Assembly (NCBI GenBank): GCA_003260075.1
Contig: QLIY01000692.1
Coordinates: forward strand, 3,824 to 67,823
Direction: 5' to 3'
Length of the DNA stretch: 64,000 bases
Source: Phallusia mammillata
Taxonomy: Eukaryota; Chordata; Ascidiacea; Phlebobranchia; Ascidiidae
Below the pieces are notes generated by a model. The model did not search any database and was not told where the DNA came from. It saw nothing but the letters and a program-made list of their open reading frames with translations. Shown piece by piece: positions 15,001 through 25,666 of this stretch. A program made the translations under genes and the position numbers. Within the stretch, counting starts at the first letter, position 1. Every line of letters starts with the position of its first letter.

Positions 15001-18000
15001 TCAAAATTTTGGAAGGACACTGTATTTCCGTCAGACCACTTATATCCACTCTGATAGGTTAAACCAATCCAACTGTCCGACTGTATTGTACCTGAAACGG
15101 AATGAATCGTTGTGACAAATGTCTTAAGTAGAATAACGTATGAATTATAGTACGCCAGGCCTGTTGAAGGAGTCATATGCTTAGGGAGACTGGTTTGATT
15201 CGGTATAACGCCTTCAATAGCCCTGCCGTGCTCGCTGGTCTACATGGATGCTTTAAGGCTGATCCAGTTATGAATGCATGTTCAACTTAGCTGAACGCAC
15301 GATTTAGATTGTTTTTGTTTTATTAACGTTTCTATTTACAAGAGATCAGTAACATAATACTGTTCTAAAATATCATATTGAAGACCAATGAAACGGGGTA
15401 CAAATTTGCACTTATAACGATCAAATTTGTTGGTTTAAAATCAGTAAGAAAGTTTATGAAAAGTTTAAGTCCAATTCCAAAAACATTAACTCAAATGGAT
15501 AGTGCTGACGTTTTAACCTAACATTTTCAATAAAATATTTAGCGACCCACCAACAAGGAAACTTTGCTCATCGGCGTTAAGAATGCTTGTGAGTGTGGCT
15601 TGGTTCTGCGTGCAGTAAGCAGCGGCGTCGCTCTGGGTCTTTTCGGCTGTCGCTGGTTGATAACACCATCCACGGAAATGTAGCCACCCGTTTTCACATT
15701 TTCCTTCGGCTGGTGAAATAAACATTAAAATGTAAGTCATTTGTAATATGGATTAGCTGCAAAATAAATCTATCAATCTTTTGGAAGGTTAGTTAAGTGG
15801 ATATAAACGGGTGTAACTGATGTAGCCACTCAATTCACTGATGGTGGCATGAGCATTTGCCGAAACGTTTGAACAATAAGGCATGTCGCTTATTACGTCT
15901 ATTTGGGCCGTTATTTCCATCAATAATACAAATAGTTTTAAAGATTAGTAAATTGATTCTGGGAATCATTTCAAATTCTATAGCAAATCTCAAAACAATT
16001 TCTACCTTTTATGTTATATAACTTATCTCAAGTTTGAAAACATTTATTTTCATGGTAAAATCTTGCTCGTATAGCAAACTATATTTGTTCTAAATGAGAA
16101 ACATAACCGATTTTAACGTAACAATAAATGTTTCCAAACTTGTAGTTTTAAACACCACTTGAAGTACAAGTTATAATATTTTGTCACAAAGCTGCGTAAG
16201 CGATCGACTTTGGTAAATTGCAACTTACTGGTTATAACTCCTGCTGGGGGGAGTGTAGACCCTTCAGGTAGTTCACATATAAAAGGTCTTTCATAAAAAC
16301 AGGTGGTGGTTTCCCAATTAGACTGCCCCTTTCCAGTGTATAGACTGACACAATCTTGTTGACCTGTGGAAAAGTTGAGTTAAAACTAGGGATGTGCCCA
16401 AAAATCTTCTGTTTGGTCAAACACCGAGCATCTTACGTTAATTAGCTCGATGGATTTTGACGCCACCAACAATACCAATTCAACACCAGTTTTTGAGGTT
16501 TTACAAGGGGTCTTACGTCAACAGCGGTGCATTAAGCTGTACAGGCCCCCAAATAACGCGTTTTTCCACCATTTAACGCATTTAAAACAGTCATTTGTAT
16601 GTTTTTGGATACCCTTTCGAATACTAGTTTCGAAAGTTAACAGGGCATAAATATGTAAATTTAATTCTCGGGTCAGTTTGTGCAACTGCTTGGCCGAACA
16701 CCGAGCATCAAAAACAGCGATGCTCGGTACGGAGTACTCAGGTTCTGGCTCGGCTCGGCCCATCCCTATTTTAAATGTACAAACAAACGGACAAACAGCA
16801 AACACAAGAAAACCTACCGACTACAGAAGTTGGCATATTAATATCCCAGTAAGTTTTAACGACAGGCGTAGAATCAGCCCATGCCCACGTCTCGTCTCTA
16901 ATCATATCAGAGGCACCCAACCATATATTGGTGTATCCAGCTTTAAGGAATTGATTTAAAACACTGCCGATATATTTTTCCTGGTCGTCTCTGCAAACAA
17001 AATACATTTCTTTAAAACTTGTTTAAGTTTTGATCTATCATAAAGGGGCTACTGTAAAATACGCAATCTACTAATAAAACTAATGAAGATGTTGACGGTT
17101 AGGGCTATTAGGATCAGGGTGAGAGTTAGTAATGCAAATAACTTAATAATTCAATCTCAGATATCCTTTTGAGTCTAATATTTTTACAATGGTTAACAAG
17201 CGTTACAATACAGTGTTTAGTACCACCCTCCCTCAATGAAGATACAGAGGTTTGCATATTCAACCTCTCATTATTCGCAAACTATTGAATTTAATATACT
17301 AAAAATTTGACACTGACAAACGAGAAAGTTCAATTGAACTCACGTTTCGATTTTGAGCATTGTAGCACCAGCTGCTGCGCACATTTCTTTAGCTGTCGTC
17401 CAAGTCTGCAGTCGATTCTCGTTTATCACAATCTCGTAACATTTATCGGCGAGAAGCAGCCAGCCAGGTGGGCAGGTTCCTGTAATATTGAAAATAAATG
17501 GTCACACAACGCAAATATACACGACTGTAGTACCCACTGCCAACATATTAAGCTTTAGATAGTTTCTTAGCTCTCCAGGCCTTAAAATCACGTTGGACCA
17601 ATATAGACTGTTTGTACATCTTACCCAAATTGAACCCTTCAAAGGCCGACTTTGCTTAAGTATAATGCCTCGTGAAGTGACACAGCACTCCAACAACGGG
17701 ATTTGTTTGTAAAAATAGTTTTGATGAATTATTTCAAACAAGAAATACCCTACAAGGTAGGCTGAGGTGGGATTCGAACCCTCGACTAGCATGTATAAGA
17801 CAAGTGTCGCAAATTCAATCAACGCAATTTATCATAGCCTACTAGCCTGCAGTATTTTTAACAAGACTACTCCATCAAGAAGGCACCTATAAATTCCACA
17901 AGTCAATCGCTAAAGACACCACCGTAACCTTCCCGTTTTGAATTTTCGCATTGATTTTGTGAACTTTTCCCAAATTAAACTTATGTATTTTATATTTATT

Positions 18001-21000
18001 CATGCTTGATTGTTTATGTACAGGTGGCAATTGTTTTGACCTCACTTGTTATTAAATTGACTTATGTAAGTTGCTTATGCTTTGTATACTTTGTATATTT
18101 TTTAGACAGTTTTTACACATATAGTACAACATTGACTGGTTAAGTTACATGGAGATTAACAAATTTAACAGAGATAGTCGGTATTTCTACCGCTGATTAT
18201 ATTTTTTACCTTGTAAGCCTCTTTCGCAGATGTATCGCAATTCAACGCTGCATTTACTGGCAGTCCAAGTTTGACCATCAGGTGTTATTTCAACACAGGT
18301 GCTTCCGAGGTAAGGTAGTCTGCCGAAAAAACAATTTTACAATAAACATTACTCAGCAAATATGATGTGAGTACAGTGGCATTCAACTGTGCTTTAGCCC
18401 CTTTGACGTGTTAAAACTGGCAATTTTGATTGACGTTATGGGAAACTGTGAAATGAAACATTCAGAAGTCAGGCCATCATAGTACGCCAGGCGTATGGAA
18501 TGCGTCATACCAAATCAACCGGTCACCAAGCATTGATGTGGCAAGACGTAGGGTAGGAAAATCTAGCCTGCGGTGGGATTCGAACCCATGACAGGAGTCT
18601 TTACGGGACTCGCGGTCTGCCAACTGAGCTACACAGGCTCAGTGATAAATCCGGCGAATATTGAATTACAAGCGGGGCTCGCATACTGCACATGTCAGCT
18701 TCGTAGTAGGGGATCGCCAGATCGACCAGTGGTCAGTTTAGACATAGATGAATAGCTGGGAAAATCAAACTAAGATGGCCAAAAAACCTGTTATTCCAAC
18801 GCGGTTTATTCTTATCCTTAGATATCAATTAGTAATTTAAATCAGTCTTACGGTGTAGTCGGTTGTCCACCGCCGAAGTTGTCATAGGATAATGCCTCAT
18901 GAGTACTCCACTTCAACGTGCCAGGGTTATCCTTTGAAAAAAGTTTATTGTGAAAGGAATTTTTTTCTCATACTAAAGTGCTCTAATTAAAAGCACGCTG
19001 CGAGGACAAAGAAAATCGAGAAGAGATAAAACGTAAAGCAAAATTGTGTGAGAAAACATGATGAAGTCCAACCTTATTTAACACTTCAATTTTAAAACAA
19101 GTTTAGTTTTGCACTTTTTCACGAAATACGATTTTGAATATTCCCAGTAAGAAACAATAAGTTTTTTTTTGAAACAATAAACATTTCATTACACGAAATA
19201 CGATTTTGAATATTCCCAGCAAGAAACAATAAGCCAATATTTTTGTGTAAAAAATCATGTTTTTTACATTTATATTTACCAAGGAGTTTTTGATAAAATA
19301 TTTATGACTGGACTAGGAGTTTGTTAGGTTTTTTATCTTTACCGTATCAGACAAGCCAATCCAATATGCGTAAGTCGACGTCATCAAAGATTCCACAAAT
19401 CCCTGCTCTGCTTGTGAGGTGATGGAAACTAGATTGCCGCCCTGAGCTCTGTTAACCGAAGTAATATAATAACAATTAACTTTCTTATGACAAGAAGGTA
19501 GAAGAGCACAAAATTGTGTGTAAGAATTAGTAAATCAGTTTTCGCGACCATTTTGAGACGTTTAGTTGGCGAAAATTGGTACACCTTTAACTGAACACAC
19601 TAGATAGCACAAAATTACAAAACAGTATGACCGTACTACTGCACTATTGGTGTGTAATATTCGCGTCTTTTTAAGTAAGTGTATGGCATCTGGGCATATT
19701 TGTTTGCAGCGTACAACTATAGCACAGAAATAAAGCAAACAATCAAGTTTTGGGTGGGGTGGGATTTAAACCCACAAAAACGTTTTAACATTTATGCCCT
19801 TTAAAAGTTTAGCCTAACTCACATGTTTGCGCGACACAATTAAAACCAGGAAATCGAACCGGAACTGAACCCGCGAACCGTTTTGAACGGTTTGAAAAAC
19901 TGTTTGAGCGGTTGAAACCAGAACCGGAGTTGAACCCTGTATTTCGAACCGGAACAAAACCCGAAACCGAAAATAGACATTTTTTGAAAACCTGAACCAA
20001 ACCTGAACCCCTTTAGCACAGCATTGAAAACAAGTTAATTATATTTCAATTGGCAGCCTTGAGCAGCATTTTACTTACTTGCACTTAAGGTCTGCTGCGT
20101 TCCACTGCTCTGCGCTTTGGACCACTTGGTAACACGAATCGCCATTTTGCTGCCAACCGGCCAGGCAAGACGGGTATTCGCCTACACCGATACAAGGATA
20201 TCAAATATTATACCTCAAATGGTATAAGACTTTAAACAGATATAAATTATTTTTATTTTGGCTTTTACGCTTTTTAATAGCCCATGTCTTTTTACGGGTC
20301 TAACAACTGATTTGGCCACTCATATTACTGATGATGGCATGAACATTTGCTGAAACGTGCATGTGAATAATAAAGCACGCTTTTTACGTCTATTCGGGCC
20401 GTCTATTATATCCGTTATTTTCCACATGAAACTCATGTCGTTTTGTTGTAAGAATATTTTTTCCCGATTTGAAAAATAATTTGATTGGGTGTTGAGTACC
20501 TGGGGCTCGTTTGCAGATGAATCTATTGACAATGTCGCATTGGTTGTCATTCCACTGGCCAGTGTACAAGGGTTTTTGAATCCACATCTCAACACAGGCC
20601 TCTTTACCGGAATTACTGGGCTCCAAGGGCTTCCACCGTCTATAAAGGCGCAGTCGCATGAAAAGGTTAATTAATGCTGTACTCCAGGGAATCAAAAGTA
20701 AAATATCGTATATTTTGCTACAGTAAAATTGGGTACATTTGCATAAAGCGTGATTAAAGGAATGTGCACGAAAGAATACACCGTAAATTTTGACCTCAAA
20801 CCCTCAATACGTGACAAACATAGAAAAAAGCAAATCACAGAAATGATTGTCAAAATCAAAAACCAGTACCGAAGCAAAATGTTATCTAAACACAAATTTG
20901 TAAGCGGGCCCAAACCGTAAAGTACAAGCGCTAAATTCGGCACAAACATTATTTTTTAATAAAACCTTAAAGTTTACTTTACCAACTTAAAATTGTCACA

Positions 21001-23193
21001 CAAATATGGCCTAGTGTAAGTTAAGCCGAAATGAAGCCCATTTGTTTAGCTAAAGCCTAAACCCTCTATCACTTCAGGTTTGATAAGAAAACGCAAATTT
21101 GACTTAGCAACTAGCGATAAGAAAATAAGACAACTTACTGTACAGTAGGGTCGTAAGGCGAGCCATCTGACCATTTCCAATCGTTTTCAGCTGAACTATC
21201 CGTTAAACCAATCCACCACCTCGTATCATCCTTGTTAACAAGGTAACTATCGTACACCCAATCCTGTACAACACAAAGTTTTTTATTTTATTTTGTCAAC
21301 CCGTTTAAAACCGGAATACACCGGCGAATACACAGAATAAAGTATTTTGTTTTTTGGACACCCTAATCGAACTTTGTACCTCCGATGCGGGTTTAAACTA
21401 ACTTGAACGTTTAGTAGGTGTAGTATAAATGAGAATCGTGTCGTTTGTTGCAAAAGTTTTGACACACCCTATCAACATAAAATATTGGTTACAACAAACT
21501 TTTACACCAGTTCCATATCAATGACTTTTATTGAGAACGATTATTATATAGGATGAAATTGAAGTGATTTTACAAAATGTGAACAAAATCCTACTGTTTG
21601 AAAAGTCAATTTGCAGAAACATAAATGAATAACTGGGATCGGCCGTAAAGCGTCCATGAAGACCAGTGATCACGGCACACTCATATATAAACAGCGTTGC
21701 CATACCGTCCTTATTTCTAAGATTTGTCCTTATTTTTGAATTGAGTCCTTATTTTGTCCTATTTTCATCAATTATACTAGTCAAATCCCTGCTACAGGTA
21801 AAAGCAAACCTAGACCTGAGCTGTTGTGAGATGCACATAGTATTTTCTACGAACAAAGAATTGCTGGAACAGCTTGTTTCCGACCAAAATATTGCCAATG
21901 ATATGAATAAGTGCAAAGATTTGTTCAAAACGTTTGTTTCGTTTCGTATGCCCCCCCCCCTTATTTCTAAGAAATGTCCTTATTTTTGAATTGAGTCCTT
22001 ATTTTGTCCTATTTTCATCAATTATACTAGTCAAATCCCTGCTACAGGTAAAAGCCCCCCCCCCCTTTTTCGGTTGTCCTTATTTTTGGTTTCAAGTCGA
22101 TGGCAACCCTGTACATAAAAGACAGTACGCCAGGCCCATTGAAGGCGTCACAAATTTTTCTAGCATACGCATTGCCAGATGGGAATGCTTGATGACCGAC
22201 TGAATCGGTATGACGCCTTCAATGGGCCTGGCGCACTATGATTTATGCAGAAACAATTGACATATCAACTTACACGTTCTTCAACAGTCGCAAAACTAGC
22301 AAGATGACCGTGATTTTGCTGGCACCATGATTCAGCATCTAACCACGTGGTGGGAGCTTGAGGTTCTAGTTCTTGTTCAGAGAAATACCAGCACATGTCG
22401 TTGAAACGTAACCAGCCAGTGGAACATTCTTGTCCGTGCACTACAACGTAAATTGAATTCATTGTTATTTTTACAAGTACAATTGTTTATGTCAGAGATC
22501 TTTTCCCCCCCCCCTGAATTCATTGTTATTTTTACAAGTACAATTGTTTATGTCAGAGATCTATAGAGTGGGTCGTTTACAGAGGTGCAATACTTGAAAT
22601 CTTGAAAACTCCTTTGTCGTAACGCCGTTTTCTCATGACAATGGTGTTTTAAGATTACATGTTTCATCACTACCAAAATCGTACGACTCAAAAATAAACG
22701 TCGAAAGCTAACATATCACGTCAGTTGGATGTAAAATTCCATATAGAACATTTGACTCTATGAGTTGGTTTAATAAATTAAGCACCATTTTACCACTGTT
22801 TGTATAGTAGACGTGTTTCAGGAATTTATACCAGTTATGGCTACACGGCCTAGTGCAGTGTTTCTCAAACTTTTTGCCTTTGTGGACCCCTTTCGATACT
22901 ATCAAGCTAATCGCGGACCCCTTTAAAGGTTTTGGTATTTTTTGTCCTTTCTCATTAACAAGCAACCAAAACAGGGTGCGGAATGTACCACGTTTGGTCC
23001 AGGACCTAAATTTTAAATTTTAATCCTTTTGTCTGTGTAGCGACATCGGAAATCAACAAGAAAGAGCCCCCCCCCCATTAAGCACCATTTTACCACTGTT
23101 TGTATAGTAGACGTGTTTCAGGAAATTATACCAGTTATGGCTACACGGCCTAGTGCAGTGTTTCTCAACCTTTGTTACTCTGCAACTCCCTTT

Positions 23194-23260
<67 letters not shown>

Positions 23261-24096
23261 TTTTTTTAAATCGCGCTTTATTAATCTCCATGTCCGCAAA
23301 TTTAGAAAGTTGTCGCGGACCCCCTAAAAATGCTGTGCGGACCGCCGGTTGAGAACCACTGCTTTAGAGGTTTTCTAAGAGAACGCGACCCACCAGAATG
23401 TGTTTTTACATTTACTAACAAATGTCCTACAGAAAACCCCATGGCTCATGTCACCATGCTGTTGTGACAATTCTAAATCAAATTTCCGAGTCAGTTACTA
23501 TGCTAAACAATAGTAATGGGGAAAGTTTTTATGATAAAATCATCCCGAGTTGGGTTGCGTCTTCGCGACCCCTTCAAAAATGTTTGGCGACCCCCCCTAA
23601 GAAACACTGGTCTAGTGTATTCATCTACTACTGATATATATACAAAGCGATAATTTGATAAGAGTACGCGAAGAAATAAGCGAAAAACTTTTTTCCAGCA
23701 AATCTAATTTTAGGTCTAGTGATTCGACAGGCAATATGTATGAGGATAATGCAACTGGCTGTGATTTGATTTCACTTTCGGCAAAGAACATCGCGAATAT
23801 ATTCATTTCTGGTAAGCTTTAATCCTTGGTAGCACCCTGTCGTGAATTTCAATTTCGCTACAGCCTTCTGGGTTTTTATGCCTTTGTTTAAACATTAGCT
23901 TGCTCAACCAGTTTGGAACTCTCGGCTTGGCAGACTGGTCAAATGCATATAACACTAACTAACTATAACCGGTTTTGTGAGTGTAATCAGGTTGCAAAAA
24001 CAGTTTTTTTATTTTTAGTGATTAGGTCTGTTTATTCTTACCCAAACAGATGCTGGCTGCTAGTGCAAAGAACGCGAAGTACATTGAAGTCACCAT
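1..24096 (-). CDS. Gene B: giant mosaic C-type lectin receptor, 5' part
   Basis: Multi-exon gene read from 24096 leftwards and cut by the left edge; 34 exons encode about 1,390 residues. Order from the N-terminus: signal peptide, five CTLDs with a short linker before the fifth, FA58C-1, FA58C-2 interrupted by a kringle, LCCL, CTLD6 and the first cysteine of CTLD7. Nearly all introns are GT-AG, and phases connect throughout except at a poly-C tract at 1849-1859. Thirty of the exons match gene A to the right in order and nearly always in phase, so the two are tandem paralogues. By comparison with gene A, the C-terminal CTLDs, trefoil, TM helix and tail should lie beyond the left edge. The domains are typical of cell-surface recognition or endocytic receptors; the ligand is unknown. 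Individual domains are listed separately. Confidence 0.9.
150..1513 (-). CDS. Gene B CTLD6 (3 exons) and start of CTLD7
   Basis: Exons 1334-1513, 722-840 and 150-315. Landmarks: [76 protein letters not shown] and WND are both present, whereas gene A has DEPK here. The donor of the middle exon (GTACAA) is weak but is the only choice that keeps phase 0. The last exon ends in [10 protein letters not shown], the opening of CTLD7. Confidence 0.86.
1850..3228 (-). CDS. Gene B LCCL domain (3 exons, last one disturbed)
   Basis: Exons 3122-3228, 2419-2552 and 1850-1897. Landmarks: [48 protein letters not shown], then a short exon with a degenerate FG-x-F ending. The last exon ends in a run of G (plus-strand C11 at 1849-1859) just before a GTACGT donor. 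As written, its length breaks the frame to CTLD6. Without ten of the G bases it is 38 nt and in frame, matching the 41-nt gene A exon modulo 3. Confidence 0.82.
2575..2987. mobile_element. hAT-like element of the GAGCACCGAGC family, decayed
   Basis: Begins TAGGGATGGGCCGAGC and ends AATCCCTA, opposite in orientation to the copy at 9728. No matching flanking duplication was seen. It contains an internal 38-bp tandem duplication (2801-2838 and 2840-2877). Confidence 0.7.
3735..6675 (-). CDS. Gene B FA58C-2 discoidin domain, split by a kringle
   Basis: Exons 6562-6675, 4727-4806, 4213-4332 and 3735-3897 form one F5/8 type C domain: [21 protein letters not shown], then [65 protein letters not shown]. 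Between the first and second of these exons lie the two kringle exons, in frame. The kringle therefore interrupts the discoidin sequence after its first strand and the ARPPVDK segment. All flanking introns are phase 1. Confidence 0.87.
5110..5940 (-). CDS. Gene B kringle domain nested in FA58C-2 (2 exons)
   Basis: Exons 5826-5940 and 5110-5243 (phases 1-2 and 2-1) encode a complete kringle: [60 protein letters not shown]. All six kringle cysteines are present. The pair forms a phase 1-1 cassette, the usual form of an exon-shuffled module. Sequence around the donor of the first exon is repeated at 5548-5687. Confidence 0.9.
5548..5836. repeat. 140-bp tandem duplication with a C10 junction
   Basis: 5548-5687 and 5698-5836 are near-identical and separated by C10 at 5688-5697. 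The repeat includes the donor and last 11 or so bases of the first kringle exon. Confidence 0.9.
6748..7058. repeat. 150-bp tandem duplication with a C11 junction
   Basis: 6748-6896 and 6908-7058 are near-identical and separated by C11 at 6897-6907, in an intron of gene B. Confidence 0.9.
7177..8828 (-). CDS. Gene B FA58C-1 discoidin-like domain (4 exons)
   Basis: Exons 8705-8828, 8257-8373, 7749-7886 and 7177-7318. The reading [18 protein letters not shown] is the typical F5/8 type C opening. It is followed by [60 protein letters not shown]. These are the standard strands of a discoidin fold (phospholipid or glycan binding in known members). The first exon junction is phase 0 here but phase 1 in gene A, a small boundary shift. 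Confidence 0.87.
9101..9283. mobile_element. pogo/Tigger-like MITE
   Basis: Ends GTAAACCTCAGTTAAT and TTAACGGAGGTTTAC are inverted repeats. Related copies lie at about 6133-6298, 25079-25183, 32928-33012 and 41091-41190. Family assignment is from the terminal sequence only. Confidence 0.65.
9470..13304 (-). CDS. Gene B CTLD5 (4 exons)
   Basis: Exons 13234-13304, 12013-12121, 11230-11376 and 9470-9653. Landmarks: [65 protein letters not shown]. It carries both EPN and WND, the signature of mannose/GlcNAc-type calcium-dependent binding. The last exon continues with a CKSNEACC motif that leads into FA58C-1. The intron at 9654-11229 is filled mostly by two hAT-like elements. Confidence 0.88.
9728..10129. 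mobile_element. hAT-like non-autonomous element
   Basis: Ends TAGGGATGTGCC and GGCGCATCCCTA form near-perfect terminal inverted repeats. The element is flanked by an exact 8-bp duplication, GTAATTAC, at 9720-9727 and 10130-10137. The interior is rich in GAGCACCGAGC palindromes and has no transposase ORF. Confidence 0.9.
10145..10857. mobile_element. hAT-like non-autonomous element
   Basis: Starts CAGTGTTTCTCAACC and ends in AAGAACTACTG, with an exact 8-bp duplication CCATACAC at 10137-10144 and 10858-10865. It abuts the previous element. A fragment of the GAGCACCGAGC family lies inside (around 10391-10470). Confidence 0.85.
12933..13179. mobile_element. hAT-like MITE
   Basis: Terminal inverted repeats CAGTGGTTCTCAACC and GGTTAAGAACCACTG, with an exact 8-bp duplication GTTTAGTC at 12925-12932 and 13180-13187. 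Confidence 0.9.
13469..13507 (-). CDS. Gene B linker exon before CTLD5
   Basis: A 39-nt phase 1-1 exon encoding a Ser/Thr/Pro-rich spacer ([13 protein letters not shown]). Gene A has an exon of exactly 39 nt in the same place (55993-56031) with a similar Pro-rich spacer. The match makes this very short exon credible. Confidence 0.75.
13508..14890. other. Intron without recognised features
   Basis: A 1.4-kb intron of gene B between CTLD4 and the linker exon. A 38-nt splice-site-bounded block at 13759-13796 does not fit the reading phase. Nothing else was recognised. Confidence 0.4.
14891..15709 (-). CDS. Gene B CTLD4 (2 exons)
   Basis: Exons 15551-15709 and 14891-15091, both phase 1-1. Landmarks: [58 protein letters not shown]. 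The EPN position is replaced by GQQNNQ. The first exon has the same 159-nt length as its gene A partner. Its donor is GTGGGT. Confidence 0.87.
16229..17479 (-). CDS. Gene B CTLD3 (3 exons)
   Basis: Exons 17344-17479, 16818-16990 and 16229-16363. Landmarks: [35 protein letters not shown], then [14 protein letters not shown] and FICELPEG. The domain lacks EPN and WND motifs. The same three-exon layout occurs in gene A (61875, 60980, 60441), the last two with identical lengths of 173 and 135 nt. Confidence 0.88.
16387..16768. mobile_element. hAT-like element of the GAGCACCGAGC family
   Basis: Ends TAGGGATGTGCC and GGCCCATCCCTA match the copy at 9728-10129, as does most of the interior. Flanking 8-mers are only partly alike (5 of 8), which suggests decay. 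Confidence 0.8.
18210..20181 (-). CDS. Gene B CTLD2 (4 exons)
   Basis: Exons 20079-20181, 19343-19448, 18852-18931 and 18210-18319. Visible landmarks are [49 protein letters not shown]. The long-loop tripeptide is GQP followed by TTP, not EPN or QPD, so classical calcium-dependent sugar binding is unlikely. Exon lengths and phases match the gene A exons at 63612, 62807, 62666 and 62432. Confidence 0.88.
18478..18650 (-). mobile_element. tRNA-derived SINE
   Basis: Contains a 73-nt tRNA-like head on the minus strand (18566-18638) with perfect A-box (TAGCTCAGTTGG) and B-box (GGTTCGAATCC), a paired 7-bp acceptor and a paired anticodon stem. A shared body (GTACGCCAGGC ... GGTCACCAAGC) follows. 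Related pieces lie at 15149-15290, 22123-22240, 32498-32655, 39376-39450, 39625-39770 and 52795-52990. Confidence 0.75.
20500..22440 (-). CDS. Gene B CTLD1 (3 exons)
   Basis: Exons 22274-22440, 21139-21263 and 20500-20639 (phases 1-0, 0-2, 2-1). They encode a complete C-type lectin-like domain: ECSTGW start, CW strand, [10 protein letters not shown] helix, HLASF, WWIGL core, WKWSDG, then CVEMW, WNDNQCD and FICK. The position of the sugar-binding EPN motif reads LEPS, so canonical mannose specificity is doubtful, although the WND motif is kept. This is the mature N-terminal domain. The gene A counterpart lies beyond the right edge. Confidence 0.88.
21692..22111. mobile_element. hAT-like element carrying poly-C tracts
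   Basis: Ends CAGCGTTGCCAT and ATGGCAACCCTG are inverted repeats. Flanks TATATAAA and TACATAAA match at 7 of 8 bases. Two C tracts (21951-21960, 22055-22065) bound an internal repeat of about 95 bp. Confidence 0.8.
22856..23609. mobile_element. Composite hAT-like insertion
   Basis: The left end CAGTGTTTCTCAA occurs at 22856 and again, after a duplicated flank, at 23156. The right end is AAGAAACACTG at 23609. Flanks GCCTAGTG (left) and GTCTAGTG (right) match at 7 of 8. A second right end (GAGAACCACTG near 23360), a C10 tract and a C66 tract lie inside. Confidence 0.65.
23195..23260. repeat. 66-nt poly-C tract
   Basis: An uninterrupted C run inside the composite hAT-like insertion in the first intron of gene B. 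Confidence 0.95.
24042..24096 (-). CDS. Gene B exon 1: signal peptide
   Basis: From an ATG at 24096 the exon encodes [18 protein letters not shown], a short hydrophobic leader, and ends in phase 1 at a strong donor (GTAAGA). Joining to the next exon at 22440 makes a Val codon and leads straight into the first Cys-containing strand of CTLD1, which supports both start and splice. A second in-frame Met is residue 5. An upstream ATG a few bases away opens a six-codon ORF whose stop overlaps the main start. No clear TATA box was seen. Confidence 0.8.
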
Positions 24097-25471
24097 CCTC
24101 CGACTAACATAGACCAGAGGTAGAATTAATCCGCTTCCCTTGGGTGATAAATTCACACCGCTTCAGCCCTACTTTATTTCTGCGACAAAAATTCAATCAG
24201 CCTGTCAGAAAAGAATCATTTTTTGTACCACAAAGACTTTTTTTTCATACATATTAACTGGCTATAAATGCTTTACCAAAATAACAGACTTATTGCCGTT
24301 GTTAAGAGTGTTTTTTGCGCTAAGTAAACATAACTTTTAACAATTTTCAAGAATCTTTTTGATTAAATTCAAACGCATTCTAATTTTTTAAAACGTGTAA
24401 CCAGAAATTAGCTAAAATGCTTGTATTCATACTAGGAAGAACGAACAAAAAATCTTATATTGTTTTAACATAATCGCCAATTTGTCACAAGGCAAAGTGA
24501 CCGTTTTTTTTTACCTAACTCGATCTACACCGTATAAAAAATCCGCACAAATTAGCTGGCAAATGCCTAAACACATGCACCCGACAGCACGTCCAGACGC
24601 AGAACATTCTAGAAGCGAGCAATGCCCTTCATAACCCTCTGATATCAGGTGTTAAAACGAAATGTGCGATAATTATTAATTGGTGCCGCGACTGACGACT
24701 ACGCAAACATGCAGTGTGCCTTGATATCAATCATTCATACGCCACGCACTGGCAGAAACTCATAATTGCCATACCTTGTGTGTGTTACGGGTGCCTAATA
24801 CAAATATAATTATAAGTGGTGGTTGGGGCAGTCCGTATTTGCGCTTGGTACCGTTGGTTAATACGCATTTTTGGATCATATTTGCCGACCTATCATATTT
24901 GCTACGTGTTGAACTGTCGCAGACATAACGACCAACAACGGTCTGAGCTTCAGCTCAAGATACGAAAGCATATGTCGGGAAACTGGTTTATAACAGCAAA
25001 TGCCAAGTAGCCTTAATGTAAAGCCAAATTTTAAAAATCTGGGCAAAAATATGCAAAAAAGTTGGGGACTGTACACACAGCAAACCTCGGTTAATAGGGA
25101 CCTGTTTGAACCAAAAAAAATTGTCAGGATTAGGCGAAGATTCGAATTAAGCGAATCCGGTTTACCCGACGTTTACTGTATATCTTCTGAAATACACAAT
25201 GGTTTTCAATTACCTGTATTAATGTAAACTATTTACTCCTCAAGGCCATATTACCACACTGAAATGGTGGACCGTCTTCGTTCATTTGCGATCTGGTGTT
25301 TCAAAGAACGGACAATCTCCCTCAAGAAGTAGTAGTTAAGTATTCGTGGGCGTAGTTTAAAGTCATACCCGGGACTGGACTTGAAAATTCTTTAGATTAC
25401 TACTAAATATTGGCATACTGGCTAAGTTAAAAAAAACGGTAACTCATAGTGGAAGACAAAATGTATTGCAC
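24097..25471. other. Intergenic region between gene A and gene B
   Basis: About 1.4 kb between the presumed gene A poly(A) signal and the gene B start codon. It should hold the gene B promoter. No convincing TATA box or other element was recognised apart from a pogo-like repeat at 25079-25183. Confidence 0.5.
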
Positions 25472-25477
25472 TTTATT
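25472..25477 (-). terminator. Polyadenylation signal, likely gene A
   Basis: AATAAA on the minus strand, followed by T/G-rich sequence. It is the first good signal noted downstream of the gene A stop and lies about 1.4 kb upstream of the gene B start. Confidence 0.4.
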
Positions 25478-25645
25478 AGCAACGATATTTCACATGCGAA
25501 CACGAAACCACATGACAAAATAACAGATTCTGATTGGCTACCAAAGGTCGATTGTCACGTGACGAGATAGATGACGGTGATTGGACGTCGGAGGGATTGG
25601 CAAATGTACATGATTACTTCAGGAGTGTCCTCTCTTGTGTAAAAA

Positions 25646-25666
25646 TCAAGCCTCTGCGTCGATTCC
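25646..25666 (-). CDS. Possible alternative last coding exon of gene A
   Basis: If the GTAAGA donor at the end of the TM exon is used, an acceptor at 25667-25668 gives GIDAEA and a stop in phase 0. The AATAAA-type signal at 25472-25477 would then close the transcript. The acceptor is weak, and this rests only on compatible phase and position. Confidence 0.25.
   Translation of the reverse strand, partial: GIDAEA

Noticed and set aside
18566..18638. A tRNA gene with GTA anticodon
   Set aside because: Acceptor, A-box and B-box look good, but the D-stem and T-stem each have a mismatch, position 33 is C, and related copies share non-tRNA flanking sequence. It is better read as the head of a tRNA-derived SINE.
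23113..23352. Plus-strand ORF with poly-Pro
   Set aside because: It lies in a composite transposon and translates the C66 tract. There are no splice or start signals.
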